NCBI RefSeq assembly: GCF_034479515.1
Contig: NZ_CP140152.1
Span: forward strand, 5,332,001 to 5,396,000
DNA length: 64,000 nucleotides
Direction: 5' to 3'
Source: Duganella zoogloeoides
GTDB taxonomy: Bacteria > Pseudomonadota > Gammaproteobacteria > Burkholderiales > Burkholderiaceae_D
The notes beneath the pieces were generated by a model that did no database searches, was not told the DNA's origin, and saw only the letters and a program-made list of their open reading frames with translations. Positions 27,151 through 34,983 of the stretch are shown here, one piece after another. The translations under genes were made by a program, and so were the position numbers. Numbering within the stretch: the first letter of the stretch is position 1; every line of letters starts with the position of its first letter.

Positions 27151-28932
27151 CTGGCTGCGGCGCCGCTGCTTGAGCAGGAAGCGGCCGGGGTCGAGCGCCT
27201 CCACCAGCGCTGCCTCGACCGGTGCCGGCGCGCCTTCCAGTTGCGACACCAGCAGTTCGGCCATCAGCGGCGCCCAGATCAGGCCGCGCGACGCATAGCC
27301 GAGCAGGCCGTACAGACCCGGGTGGCGTGGCACGTCACGCAAGTGCTCCAGGCGACCGGCCGATTCGACATCCGGCAGCGCGCCGGCCAGCGGCAGGCGG
27401 TCCGGCGCGGCGCTGCGAAAGCCCACCCGGCCGGCCAGCGGCGCGGTATCGATCAGGGCCGCCACGTGCGCACCGGGCACGATCTCCGCCAGCCGCGCCA
27501 GGTTTTCCCGCTGGCTGCTTGCGCGCAGTACACGGTCGTCGTCATTGTCGTAGGTGGCGCCAGCGCAAACGATGCCGTCGGCAGCCGGCGTCACGTACGC
27601 TTCGCGGCATACCACGAGCGGCAGTTGCGGAGCACTGGTCCCCACAGCCAGGTGGGTCACCTGGCCGCGCAGCGACTGCAACGGCAACTGGGCCGCCTGG
27701 GCAATCTGCACGGCGCCAGCGCCGTTGGCCAGGATTACCGTGGGCGCTTGCGCCAGCAAGGTAGCGCCGGCTCCCTCCACCAGCCATTCGCCGTCACCGG
27801 TGCGGCGCAAAGTGATCGCCTCGCTGCAAAACACGCGCTGCAGGCGGTCACCGCAGGCGTCCAGCATGGCCGCGCACAACGATGACGGGCGCGCCCAGCC
27901 GCCTTGCGCGAACAGCCAGCCACCGTGCGGCGTGGCGCCGCCCAGCAGCGCGCCCGCTTCCGTTGCGTCGGCCCAGCGCGCGAACGCCGGCGGATAGTTC
28001 CAATGGTCGAGCACCGCGCGCTGGACGGCGGCGTGGCCTGCATCGCGGGCCAGTTGCAGCACGCCGCAATCGGCGCCGATGAAGGCCGTGCCCACGCCAC
28101 CCAGCCGGCGCCACTCGCGCAGCGCAAACAGGTAGGCGGCACGCGCCAGGCGGGTGGGAATGTTGTCGTCTTTCGACAGCAGCGGCATGAAGATGCCCGC
28201 CAGGTTGCCGGACGCCTCCTGCGCCGGCTGCGCGTGGCGCTCGATCAACGTCACCTCCCAACCGCTGGCGCACAGGCGGCGACAGGCGCTGGCCCCCGCC
28301 AGGCCGGCGCCGATGACCACCGCGCGTTTATCGCGCAACGGTGGCGCGGCCAGGGCAGCGGATAATCCTGCGCCAGCGACAGGAGGTGTGGCGGTAGCGG
28401 CGATCGGTGCTGCACGATCAGCAGGCGGTGCGGCGGGAGCGGCAGTCGGTGCTGCACGAGCGACAGATGACACGCGGCGGCCCCGGTACTCGGCAACGAT
28501 ATCGTCGCCGCCATCTACCCGGCAGCAGGCGAAACCGGCAGCAGCCAGGGCCCACACCAGCAAGTCATCGGGCGCGCGCGCGTCAAGCGTGGCGCCGGGA
28601 GATGCCAGCCGCGCCAGCGTGCGCGCCTGCCCGGGCGCCAGCGCGCCGATATGAAAGGTATCGACACGGGCCAGCACCTGCGGCAGCACGGCAGTCATTT
28701 CGCCCGCCAGCAGATCGAGCGTGACGCGGCCGTCGTCGAGGATGATGCGGTGAAAACCCGGCACGTCGAGCGGCCACAGGGCGCGCAGCTGCGGATCGGC
28801 GATGGTCGCCGCATCGGCCACGCGCGCGGTCAGCGCAAGGTAATGGAGCTGCCGGTCATGCCGCGCGCGCGCCTGCGCAAAGCGCGCACCGTCGCCAAAT
28901 TCGGTGTCGAGAACGACATGCGACACGGTCAT
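27148..28932 (-). CDS. mnmC: MnmC-type tRNA oxidoreductase with decayed methyltransferase domain
   Basis: MnmC normally has an N-terminal methyltransferase and a C-terminal FAD oxidoreductase that together finish the mnm5s2U modification at tRNA position 34. The FAD domain here looks intact: VIGAGLAGASACRRL from about residue 207, with EASGNLAGIFMP and the C-terminal GFRSAAPDRLPLAG. The N-terminal domain is short and altered. The SAM loop that normally reads like ELGFGTGLNF appears as DTEFGDGARF (9-18). The catalytic DGFAP motif is replaced by IGALAP (95-100), although RLxFDDGRVTL-like and PGATL-like segments still align. A 35-residue Ala/Pro linker joins the parts. At 594 residues it is shorter than the usual 650-690. 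The start overlaps tag by four bases. Confidence 0.85.
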   Translation of the reverse strand: MTVSHVVLDTEFGDGARFAQARARHDRQLHYLALTARVADAATIADPQLRALWPLDVPGFHRIILDDGRVTLDLLAGEMTAVLPQVLARVDTFHIGALAPGQARTLARLASPGATLDARAPDDLLVWALAAAGFACCRVDGGDDIVAEYRGRRVSSVARAAPTAAPAAPPADRAAPIAATATPPVAGAGLSAALAAPPLRDKRAVVIGAGLAGASACRRLCASGWEVTLIERHAQPAQEASGNLAGIFMPLLSKDDNIPTRLARAAYLFALREWRRLGGVGTAFIGADCGVLQLARDAGHAAVQRAVLDHWNYPPAFARWADATEAGALLGGATPHGGWLFAQGGWARPSSLCAAMLDACGDRLQRVFCSEAITLRRTGDGEWLVEGAGATLLAQAPTVILANGAGAVQIAQAAQLPLQSLRGQVTHLAVGTSAPQLPLVVCREAYVTPAADGIVCAGATYDNDDDRVLRASSQRENLARLAEIVPGAHVAALIDTAPLAGRVGFRSAAPDRLPLAGALPDVESAGRLEHLRDVPRHPGLYGLLGYASRGLIWAPLMAELLVSQLEGAPAPVEAALVEALDPGRFLLKQRRRSQ

Positions 28933-29483
28933 CGGTGGCGGCAGAAACAGTCGGCATCATGGTCGTCCACCATGCCGATGCCCTGCATGTATGCATAAAC
29001 GATGGTCGAACCGACAAACTTGAAGCCCAGCTTGGCCAGGTCCTTCGACAGCCGGTCCGACAGCGCGGTCTTGATGATGCGTTCACCGGTGTTGTTGACG
29101 ATGGGCTGGCCATCGACGTAAGACCACAGCAATTGATCGAGGCTGCCGCCACTGGCGCGCAGGCGCAGGTAGGCCTGGGCGTTGGAAATGGCCGCTGCTA
29201 CTTTGAGGCGGTTGCGCACGATGCCGGGGTTGGCCAGCAGTTCGGCCACCTTGTCCGGGCCGTAGGTGGCGATCTTTTCGGCGTCCCAGCCATCGAAAGC
29301 GGCGCGGTAGGTTGCGCGCTTGTTGAGCACCGTTTCCCACGACAGGCCGGCCTGGGCGCCTTCGAGATTGAGCATCTCGAACAGGCGCAGTTCGTCGTGG
29401 CACGGCACGCCCCACTCGGTATCATGGTATTCCAGGTACAGCGGGTTGGTGGGCTTGGCCCAGGCGCAGCGGATGATGGTCAT
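28929..29483 (-). CDS. tag: DNA-3-methyladenine glycosylase I
   Basis: A 184-residue base-excision repair enzyme that removes 3-methyladenine from alkylated DNA. The N-terminus CAWAKPTNPLYLEYHDTEWG and the segment FEMLNLEGAQAGLSW (with the catalytic-pocket Glu) are diagnostic. The zinc-snap ligands can be placed: Cys6 and His20 near the start, and a His and a Cys in the tail DDHDADCFCRHR. The length is normal. ATG 29483 fits the family start; the frame is open far upstream only because it lies antisense to nothing constrained. The stop overlaps the mnmC start (ATGA), so the two are co-translated. Confidence 0.95.
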   Translation of the reverse strand: MTIIRCAWAKPTNPLYLEYHDTEWGVPCHDELRLFEMLNLEGAQAGLSWETVLNKRATYRAAFDGWDAEKIATYGPDKVAELLANPGIVRNRLKVAAAISNAQAYLRLRASGGSLDQLLWSYVDGQPIVNNTGERIIKTALSDRLSKDLAKLGFKFVGSTIVYAYMQGIGMVDDHDADCFCRHR

Positions 29484-29542
29484 GATGGATTTTTGTCGGG
29501 AAGCGAACCCGCAGTATACAACTCTGCAACCCCGCAACCGCG

Positions 29543-32449
29543 CTACAGCTCCAGGTCGATCGACAACCCGGTGCGGCGCCGTTCGCCATCGAGTTCCAGC
29601 GGTCCCGCCAGGTTGCTCACCACGCGCACTTCGCCGTCTTCCAGCGCTTGCGGCAGCGCGTGCATCAGGCGCGGGAAGAGGTCCACCGCATCGCCCTCCC
29701 CGGTAGCGTGCAGCGCGGCCCAGGCATTGCGGCCGGAGCGCTTGGCGATATACAGCCCCTGGTCGGCCAGTTCCACCACCTGCGGCCACGACAGCAGGCG
29801 CGGTTGCTCCGGCAGGAACGGAAAACAGGCAAAGCCGATCGAGCAGGTCTTGTGCAGTTTTTCGCCGTCGGGCAGCACGAAGTCGCGTTCGGCCACGGCG
29901 CGGCGCATGCGCTCGGCCAGGGCGCCGGCGTCGTCGCGGTGGGTGGCGCGCGCCAGCACCAGGAATTCCTCGCCGCCCCAGCGGATCACGTAATCCGATT
30001 CGCGGAATACTTCGCGTAGGCGGGCCTGCATCTGCACCAGGATCGAGTCGCCGGCGGCATGGCCGTAACGGTCGTTGACGTGCTTGAAGTGGTCCAGATC
30101 GACCATGTAGAACACCAGGTCGTTGGGCGCCTGGCGGTCGCAGTCGTTGGCGGGCCGGGGCTGGCCGCGCTGCTGCGCACGCTCCTGCATATTGTCGTAG
30201 CCGCGCAAGCTCATGGCGACGTCGGCATCGACGTTGCGCAGGAAGAAGCGGCGGTTGCGCAGGCCGGTCAGCTGGTCGGTCAGGCTCACTTCTTCGAGCG
30301 CCTGGTAGGCGCGCTCGAGTTCCAGGTTCTTGTCGAGCAGCTGCTGCTGGGTGGCAGCCACCTGGCGGTAGGCGCTGGCGTTGTCGAGGGCGATGGCGCC
30401 GTACGCGCACAGGGTGCGGAAGATCAGCCGTTCGCGTTCGCCATAGGCGTCGGCGCGCATCGACTGCACCGTCATCACGCCCAGCACGCGCTCGCCCACG
30501 GCCAGCGGCGCGAACAGCATGCTCAGCGTGGGCAGGGTGCCGGAGATGTGGTTGACATTGGCCTCGCCCTCTTGCAGCGCGACCAGCAGTTCGCGGCGCT
30601 CGCGCACGCAGCGCGCGGAATTGGCGTCGGGGTCGTCCAGCGCCACCCGCAGCGGCGGCAGCGGCCGGCCCGCTTCCACGCCAAAGGCGCTGGCCAGCCA
30701 CTCGCCCCCCGGCTCGATCAGGAAAATGGAGAACAGGGTGGCGTCGAGCAGACCGTGGACGTGGCGGTCCAGCGCGCGGAACACGGCCGCCGATTCCAGG
30801 TGGGCGGTAATCTCCTGCCCCACCGCGCCCAGGTTCGCCAGCGTGGCGCTGGTGCGCTGCAGGATTTCGGCGCGGCGCGCCTCGGCCGCCGCCAGCTGGC
30901 GGTGGTGCTCGCCCTCGGTCTGGGCGCGCTCGGTCTGGTATTGCACCTGCATGGCGATGGCGCGGTTGGTCGCTTCGCGGCTATGGGTAAGATCGCGCGC
31001 GGCGCCGGCCCGCAGCGCGATGGCGTAGGCGCGCTCGAAGTCGCCCACCGCCGCGTATTCGCGCGCGGTGGCGTCGAGCAGCGCGCCGGGCACGGTGTAG
31101 CCGTCGATGGTGGCGGCGATGTCCAGCGCCAGCAACAGGTAATGCAGCGGCGCGCTGGGAGCGCTCATGCCGGGCGGCGGCGCCAGCGCCGGATCGTCCG
31201 CGCTGCCCGGGCGGGCATGGATGTTGGCCAGCACCTGCAGGGCGGCAATCTGCGCCAGCGTGTCGCCCTTGGTGCGGGCCAGCGCCAGCGCGCCCTGCGC
31301 CACGGTCAAGGCCTCGCCGGCCCGGCCCAGATGCGCCAGCGCGTGCGCCTGGCCGCGCCGCGCGCTGCTCTGGAAATCGCCCTGGCCCAGCGCGTCGCCG
31401 CGCGCGGCCAGCCGGGTGAAGCTGTCGAGCGCCGCCGCGTGGTTGCCCAGGTCGAGCGCCAGGTCGCCCTCGTATTCGAGCGCCACCGCGTAGGCGCGCG
31501 AACCGGCCAGTGGCGCGAGCACCACCAGCGATTCGCGCAGCAGGGTTTGCGCGGCCTCGCGCTGGCCCAGCTGGCGCAGGGTTTCGGCGGTCTGCATCAG
31601 GCACATGCCGATCGACAGCGGCCAGCCGGTGGGGCGCGCCAGGTCCTGGGCGCGCTGCATCCAGTCCAGCGCCGCCTCGTTGGCGTTCAGGCAGGTAAAA
31701 CCGTTACCGATATTGGTGGCGATGATGATGGCGCGGCGCAGCTGGCCGCTGGTCAGCGCCGTGTCGAAACTGCGCATCAGGTGGCCGATGGCGCGGCCGT
31801 ATTCGCTGTGCTGGAAGGCGCGGGTGCCGAGAAAATCGCTGATCCAGCCGGCAGCGATGGCCGGCATGGCATCGAGGTCGGTGTCCAGGGTGGCTGCCGG
31901 GGGGCGCCACGACGCCTGCACGCCCACGCCGGCGCCGTCGGTGAAGGCGGCGCAGATGCCGGCAGCGGCGCCGATGATATCGCCGCGCACCGGATCGGAT
32001 GCGGCGCGGGCAGCTTCAGCCGCCTGCGCCAGCCAGCCGCTGGCGGCGATGCTGTCGCCGCGGTCGTTGGCGATCCAGGCCTGCACCCAGCAGGCGTCGG
32101 CGCGGCCGCGCGCGGCGGCAACCTGCAGCGGCGCGGGCGCTGCGGCGTCGTGGGCGAGCAGTTGCAGCGCCTGGTCGGCATGGTACTGGGCGGTATCGAG
32201 CTCGCCGCGCACCCACGCGCCCTCGGCCGCCACCAGCAGCAGCCGCGCGCGCAGCACCGGCGCGTCCTGCGGCGCCACGGCCGGCAGCATCGCCTGGGCC
32301 TCGCCGGACAGCTCGCGGGCGCGCACGGGATCGCGCTGGCGCAGGTGCCAGGCCAGCGCCGCCAGGTGCGGCAGGCGCGCCAAGCCGGTCAAGTCAGGCA
32401 AGGTGTTTTCCCATTGCGCCAGGTCTGCGTCGCGCACGAACATGTCCAC
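29543..32449 (-). CDS. TPR-GAF-GGDEF diguanylate cyclase
   Basis: A soluble protein of 968 residues. Residues about 1-480 are helical and TPR-like, resembling the sensor part of some LuxR/MalT-type proteins. A coiled segment follows at about 490-540, a GAF domain at about 545-700, a short coil, and a GGDEF domain at about 740-905 with active-site loop RWGGEEFLVL. A 60-residue tail follows (SNLAGPLELDGERR). The synthase motif is intact, and no EAL domain is present. The start is GTG 32449, nine bases after GGAGG; an ATG two codons later is spaced too far from it. It is the second diguanylate cyclase in the window and is unrelated in sensor part to the first. Confidence 0.88.
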   Translation of the reverse strand: MDMFVRDADLAQWENTLPDLTGLARLPHLAALAWHLRQRDPVRARELSGEAQAMLPAVAPQDAPVLRARLLLVAAEGAWVRGELDTAQYHADQALQLLAHDAAAPAPLQVAAARGRADACWVQAWIANDRGDSIAASGWLAQAAEAARAASDPVRGDIIGAAAGICAAFTDGAGVGVQASWRPPAATLDTDLDAMPAIAAGWISDFLGTRAFQHSEYGRAIGHLMRSFDTALTSGQLRRAIIIATNIGNGFTCLNANEAALDWMQRAQDLARPTGWPLSIGMCLMQTAETLRQLGQREAAQTLLRESLVVLAPLAGSRAYAVALEYEGDLALDLGNHAAALDSFTRLAARGDALGQGDFQSSARRGQAHALAHLGRAGEALTVAQGALALARTKGDTLAQIAALQVLANIHARPGSADDPALAPPPGMSAPSAPLHYLLLALDIAATIDGYTVPGALLDATAREYAAVGDFERAYAIALRAGAARDLTHSREATNRAIAMQVQYQTERAQTEGEHHRQLAAAEARRAEILQRTSATLANLGAVGQEITAHLESAAVFRALDRHVHGLLDATLFSIFLIEPGGEWLASAFGVEAGRPLPPLRVALDDPDANSARCVRERRELLVALQEGEANVNHISGTLPTLSMLFAPLAVGERVLGVMTVQSMRADAYGERERLIFRTLCAYGAIALDNASAYRQVAATQQQLLDKNLELERAYQALEEVSLTDQLTGLRNRRFFLRNVDADVAMSLRGYDNMQERAQQRGQPRPANDCDRQAPNDLVFYMVDLDHFKHVNDRYGHAAGDSILVQMQARLREVFRESDYVIRWGGEEFLVLARATHRDDAGALAERMRRAVAERDFVLPDGEKLHKTCSIGFACFPFLPEQPRLLSWPQVVELADQGLYIAKRSGRNAWAALHATGEGDAVDLFPRLMHALPQALEDGEVRVVSNLAGPLELDGERRRTGLSIDLEL

Positions 32450-32599
32450 TCGGTGATTCCTCCTGCTATAGGTGGCGGTCGATGCCGGCCAGTTGCTGCA
32501 TTATTCCACAGTTTCCAGACAACACAGTTTCCTATTTGCAATTATTTTTTTTCTTCGGTTCAAACCCGGTACACGGTGGCGCAATCACAGCGAGACGGC

Positions 32600-32629
32600 A
32601 AAAAAAACGCCGGCCATTGCTGGCCGGCG
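32600..32629 (-). terminator. Intrinsic terminator of the HxlR gene
   Basis: An 8-bp perfect stem CGCCGGCC/GGCCGGCG (32608-32615 with 32622-32629) is followed on the minus strand by eight T. It lies 24 bases after the HxlR stop codon. Confidence 0.9.
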
Positions 32630-32652
32630 CGTGGTCGCAGCGAGGGAACGGG

Positions 32653-33147
32653 TCAGGAAGCGTGCTTGCTGATCTCGTTGAGGCGGATGCGCATGCTGTC
32701 GGTGGCAGCCGGGCCCGGCGCGAACATATAGTCCTCGTCGTTGATGGCCAGGCCGCTGTTGGCATCCACCAGCACCTGGTCGGCTGGTTTGCCGGTCTCG
32801 CGGCTGACCACCAGCAGGCTGGCGCCTTCGGGGGCCAGGTGGTCGTTGCCCCAGGCGATGAAGGCCAGCAGCACCGGCTTGAAGTCGCGGCCGGACTTGG
32901 TCAGCACGTATTCGTAGCGCGGCGGTCGGGCGCTGTACTGGCGCCGTTCCATCAGGCCGCCCTCGACCAGGCCGTTCAGGCGCCGGGTAAGCATATTGGG
33001 GGCGATCTTGAGGCTCTTCTCGAATTCATCGAAGCGGCTCAGGCCATAGAAGGCGTCGCGCAGGATCAGGATGCTCCACCATTCGCCTACTTTGCCCAGG
33101 CTGCGGGCGATCGGGCAAGGCATGCGGCCAAAGTCGGTATGTTTCAT
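32653..33147 (-). CDS. HxlR-family transcriptional regulator
   Basis: A 164-residue winged-helix regulator. The HxlR core is clear: CPIARSLGKVGEWWSILILR near residues 11-30, FDEFEKSLKIAPNMLTRRLN as the recognition region, and RPPRYEYVLTKSGR as the wing. The Cys at position 11 is at the place used for aldehyde or quinone sensing in some family members. A C-terminal extension of about 55 residues beyond the core is unusual. GAGGAG lies six bases before the ATG. No obvious target gene is adjacent; the divergent 416-base region leads to a small exported protein. Confidence 0.9.
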   Translation of the reverse strand: MKHTDFGRMPCPIARSLGKVGEWWSILILRDAFYGLSRFDEFEKSLKIAPNMLTRRLNGLVEGGLMERRQYSARPPRYEYVLTKSGRDFKPVLLAFIAWGNDHLAPEGASLLVVSRETGKPADQVLVDANSGLAINDEDYMFAPGPAATDSMRIRLNEISKHAS

Positions 33148-33563
33148 TGTTTACTCCTCGGTTCCAGGTTTTAAATCGGAAAAAACTGCCAGACAGTCAC
33201 TAAGTCGAGTTCGGTGAGATTCAGTGACTTGCATGTTTGAGGTGAAAATTTGTGAACTTTGCCGGCGGTGGATGCTGCGTGACATTGTGTGTATTTTGGT
33301 CTCTCAATTTTCTTCTCCTGTTGTGATACATGACCCGGATGTTTCTCTATGAAAACTTCGTTTTGTAGACGATCGTGACACCCCTCAAAAATAGGCTAAA
33401 AAGAGGGGTTACAAACTATCCAAATTCCACTATTTGAAGAGAAGTTGATCTCGCCTGAATTGTGTAGATTGGATAGAATGTTTATGTAGGGTAAAATTCG
33501 TTTCGTGGTTGCACGTAGAGACAAGCACTTCCGACTGATGCACACCTTACCCCTCTGACAAAA
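33148..33563. other. Intergenic region, AT-rich, no gene
   Basis: 416 bases between divergent genes, much lower in GC than its surroundings and with no convincing reading frame. It contains a possible hairpin CCCCTC/GAGGGG (33381-33386 with 33403-33408) around an A-rich loop, and GGGTAA (33488-33493) complementary to TTACCC (33546-33551) closing just before the small exported protein. Promoters of both flanking genes must lie here, but I cannot name a -35/-10 pair with confidence. Confidence 0.5.
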
Positions 33564-33839
33564 ATGAAACTTCTTGTTAAAGCACTCGGCCTGGCCCTGA
33601 TGACGTTGCCACTGCTGGCTTCGGCCGGCACCAAGTCCGCTTCGATGCAAGTAAGTTTCACCGTCACCGACGCCTGCACCGTGCAAGCCGGCGCCACCGC
33701 CGCCAAGGCCCCGACCGTGGCCTGCCAGCTCAACGCGCCGCACCTGATGACCCAGACCCCACCAGCGCCAGTCACCTCCGCCGAGGCCGCAGCCGTGCGC
33801 CCCGCCGCCAGCGCGCAAGACTGGACCGTCTACTTCTAA
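33564..33839 (+). CDS. Small exported protein resembling the ends of a spore coat U domain
   Basis: A 91-residue protein with a signal peptide (MKLLVKALGLALMTLPLLAS, cleavage near SAG). The mature part begins SMQVSFTVTDACTVQAG, like the first strand and first Cys of spore coat U pilins. A second Cys follows (TVACQLN), then a Pro/Ala-rich segment, and it ends WTVYF, like the last strand (TITATVYF) of the pilin encoded at 38.1 kb. The central part of the domain is missing. It converges on the tip-subunit gene of the pilus operon. It may be a minor or regulatory pilin-like peptide, or a shrunken relic. The homology is by eye and weak. Confidence 0.6.
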   Translation: MKLLVKALGLALMTLPLLASAGTKSASMQVSFTVTDACTVQAGATAAKAPTVACQLNAPHLMTQTPPAPVTSAEAAAVRPAASAQDWTVYF

Positions 33840-33860
33840 GCCCTGAACCGCCAACGTCTC

Positions 33861-33967
33861 GGAGCGCCCGAGAAAGCCTCCACAGCAAGGCGCAGTGCCG
33901 AAGGCAGTACGACAGTACGGCGAGGCGCTGCAACGCCGCTCTGGCGGCTTGATCAACTGCCAGGCGC
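33861..33967. repeat. Single copy of the structured palindromic element
   Basis: This copy aligns over its length with the 110-bp units at 23.5 kb. It has AGCGCC...GGCGC outer arms, AAGCCTCCACAGC pairing with GCTCTGGCGGCTT (11 of 13), GCAGTGCC pairing with GGCGCTGC (one G-T wobble), and the apical stem GTAC-GACA-GTAC. It sits between two convergent genes, 22 bases after one stop codon and 3 bases before the other. Confidence 0.85.
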
Positions 33968-33969
33968 GA

Positions 33970-34983
33970 CTAGAACGACACAGTGGCGGTCACCGTATCC
34001 TTGTAGTCCCCCGGCGACGGCGTGTTCTGCGCCGGCACCATTCCATAGACCGTCATCGCCTGCGCCACCCCGGTGCCGGTCCCGGTGACCGCTACGGTGC
34101 CCCCGGTGCCATCGCCCCAACTGGCGCCGTCTAGCCCGCTGGACACCATGTAATCGACCGTCTCCGCCGTGCCGGTATTGCGCATGCGCCGCGCGGTGGT
34201 GCTGGCGCCATACGTGCCGGCGCCGAGCGTGATGCGGTAGGCGGTATTCTTGCTGCACGTGACGGACAGGCTGGACGTGGTGCGCACGGCGGCAGTCAAC
34301 AGCCGCGATTGCGGAAACGCCAGGTTGCCGATATTGATATTGCAATCGTTGATCACCGGCGCGCTCACCGTGAACGGAATCGCCACCGTCTGCGGGACCA
34401 GGCAGCCGAGCAGGCCCAGCAACGCGAACTGGTAATTCATGACCGCGCTGCCGGCGCCAAAATTGGACGCAAAATTGAGGTTGTCCGGCCCCACCGACAG
34501 GCTCGACAGAGTGGAATCCGCCTCGAGCTTGCCGTAGATCGTGACGAACCGGTCCAGGCTACCCGGTCCGCCGCTCTTGGTCATGGTAAACACGATGCCG
34601 TTGCCCGAAGTCGTAGTCCCGGTCCAGCCGCCCCAGATCTTGGCCGGCGCGTAGGTGGCGTCGGTGTACAGGTTGTAGTTGACCCGCAGCGACCCGCTCG
34701 ACAACTGCCGCGACGTGGTCGCGGTAGTTGACGCGTTGCCGCTGCCGGCGCCCAGGTTCAGGCAGATGGTCGCGTTGGGCGTGAGCAGGCCGGTCAGCAC
34801 GTCGGTCGCGGTCCAGGTGCAGGTGATCTTGAAGGTCGACGATGCATATACGGGCCCGGGGCTGATCGAGCTGACGCTGGGGAACACGACATTGGCCGGC
34901 GTGATGCCGCAACTGTCGGCGCGCGCCTGACCGCCGCACAGCATCAGCAACAGCAGCAACGCCGAAGACACCAGGCGCGCCAT
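33970..34983 (-). CDS. Csu-type pilus tip subunit with two spore coat U domains
   Basis: A 337-residue exported protein, last gene of the chaperone-usher operon. The signal peptide ends near ARADSCG. Two spore coat U (SCPU) domains follow: about 23-175, ending FVTIYGKLEADSTL, and about 190-337, with NDCNINIGNLAFPQ and the terminal strand KDTVTATVSF. Two-domain subunits at this operon position are the tip adhesins of archaic chaperone-usher pili such as CsuE (family knowledge). The ATG shares its A with the usher stop (TGATG). The stop lies three bases from the palindromic repeat. Confidence 0.88.
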   Translation of the reverse strand: MARLVSSALLLLLMLCGGQARADSCGITPANVVFPSVSSISPGPVYASSTFKITCTWTATDVLTGLLTPNATICLNLGAGSGNASTTATTSRQLSSGSLRVNYNLYTDATYAPAKIWGGWTGTTTSGNGIVFTMTKSGGPGSLDRFVTIYGKLEADSTLSSLSVGPDNLNFASNFGAGSAVMNYQFALLGLLGCLVPQTVAIPFTVSAPVINDCNINIGNLAFPQSRLLTAAVRTTSSLSVTCSKNTAYRITLGAGTYGASTTARRMRNTGTAETVDYMVSSGLDGASWGDGTGGTVAVTGTGTGVAQAMTVYGMVPAQNTPSPGDYKDTVTATVSF

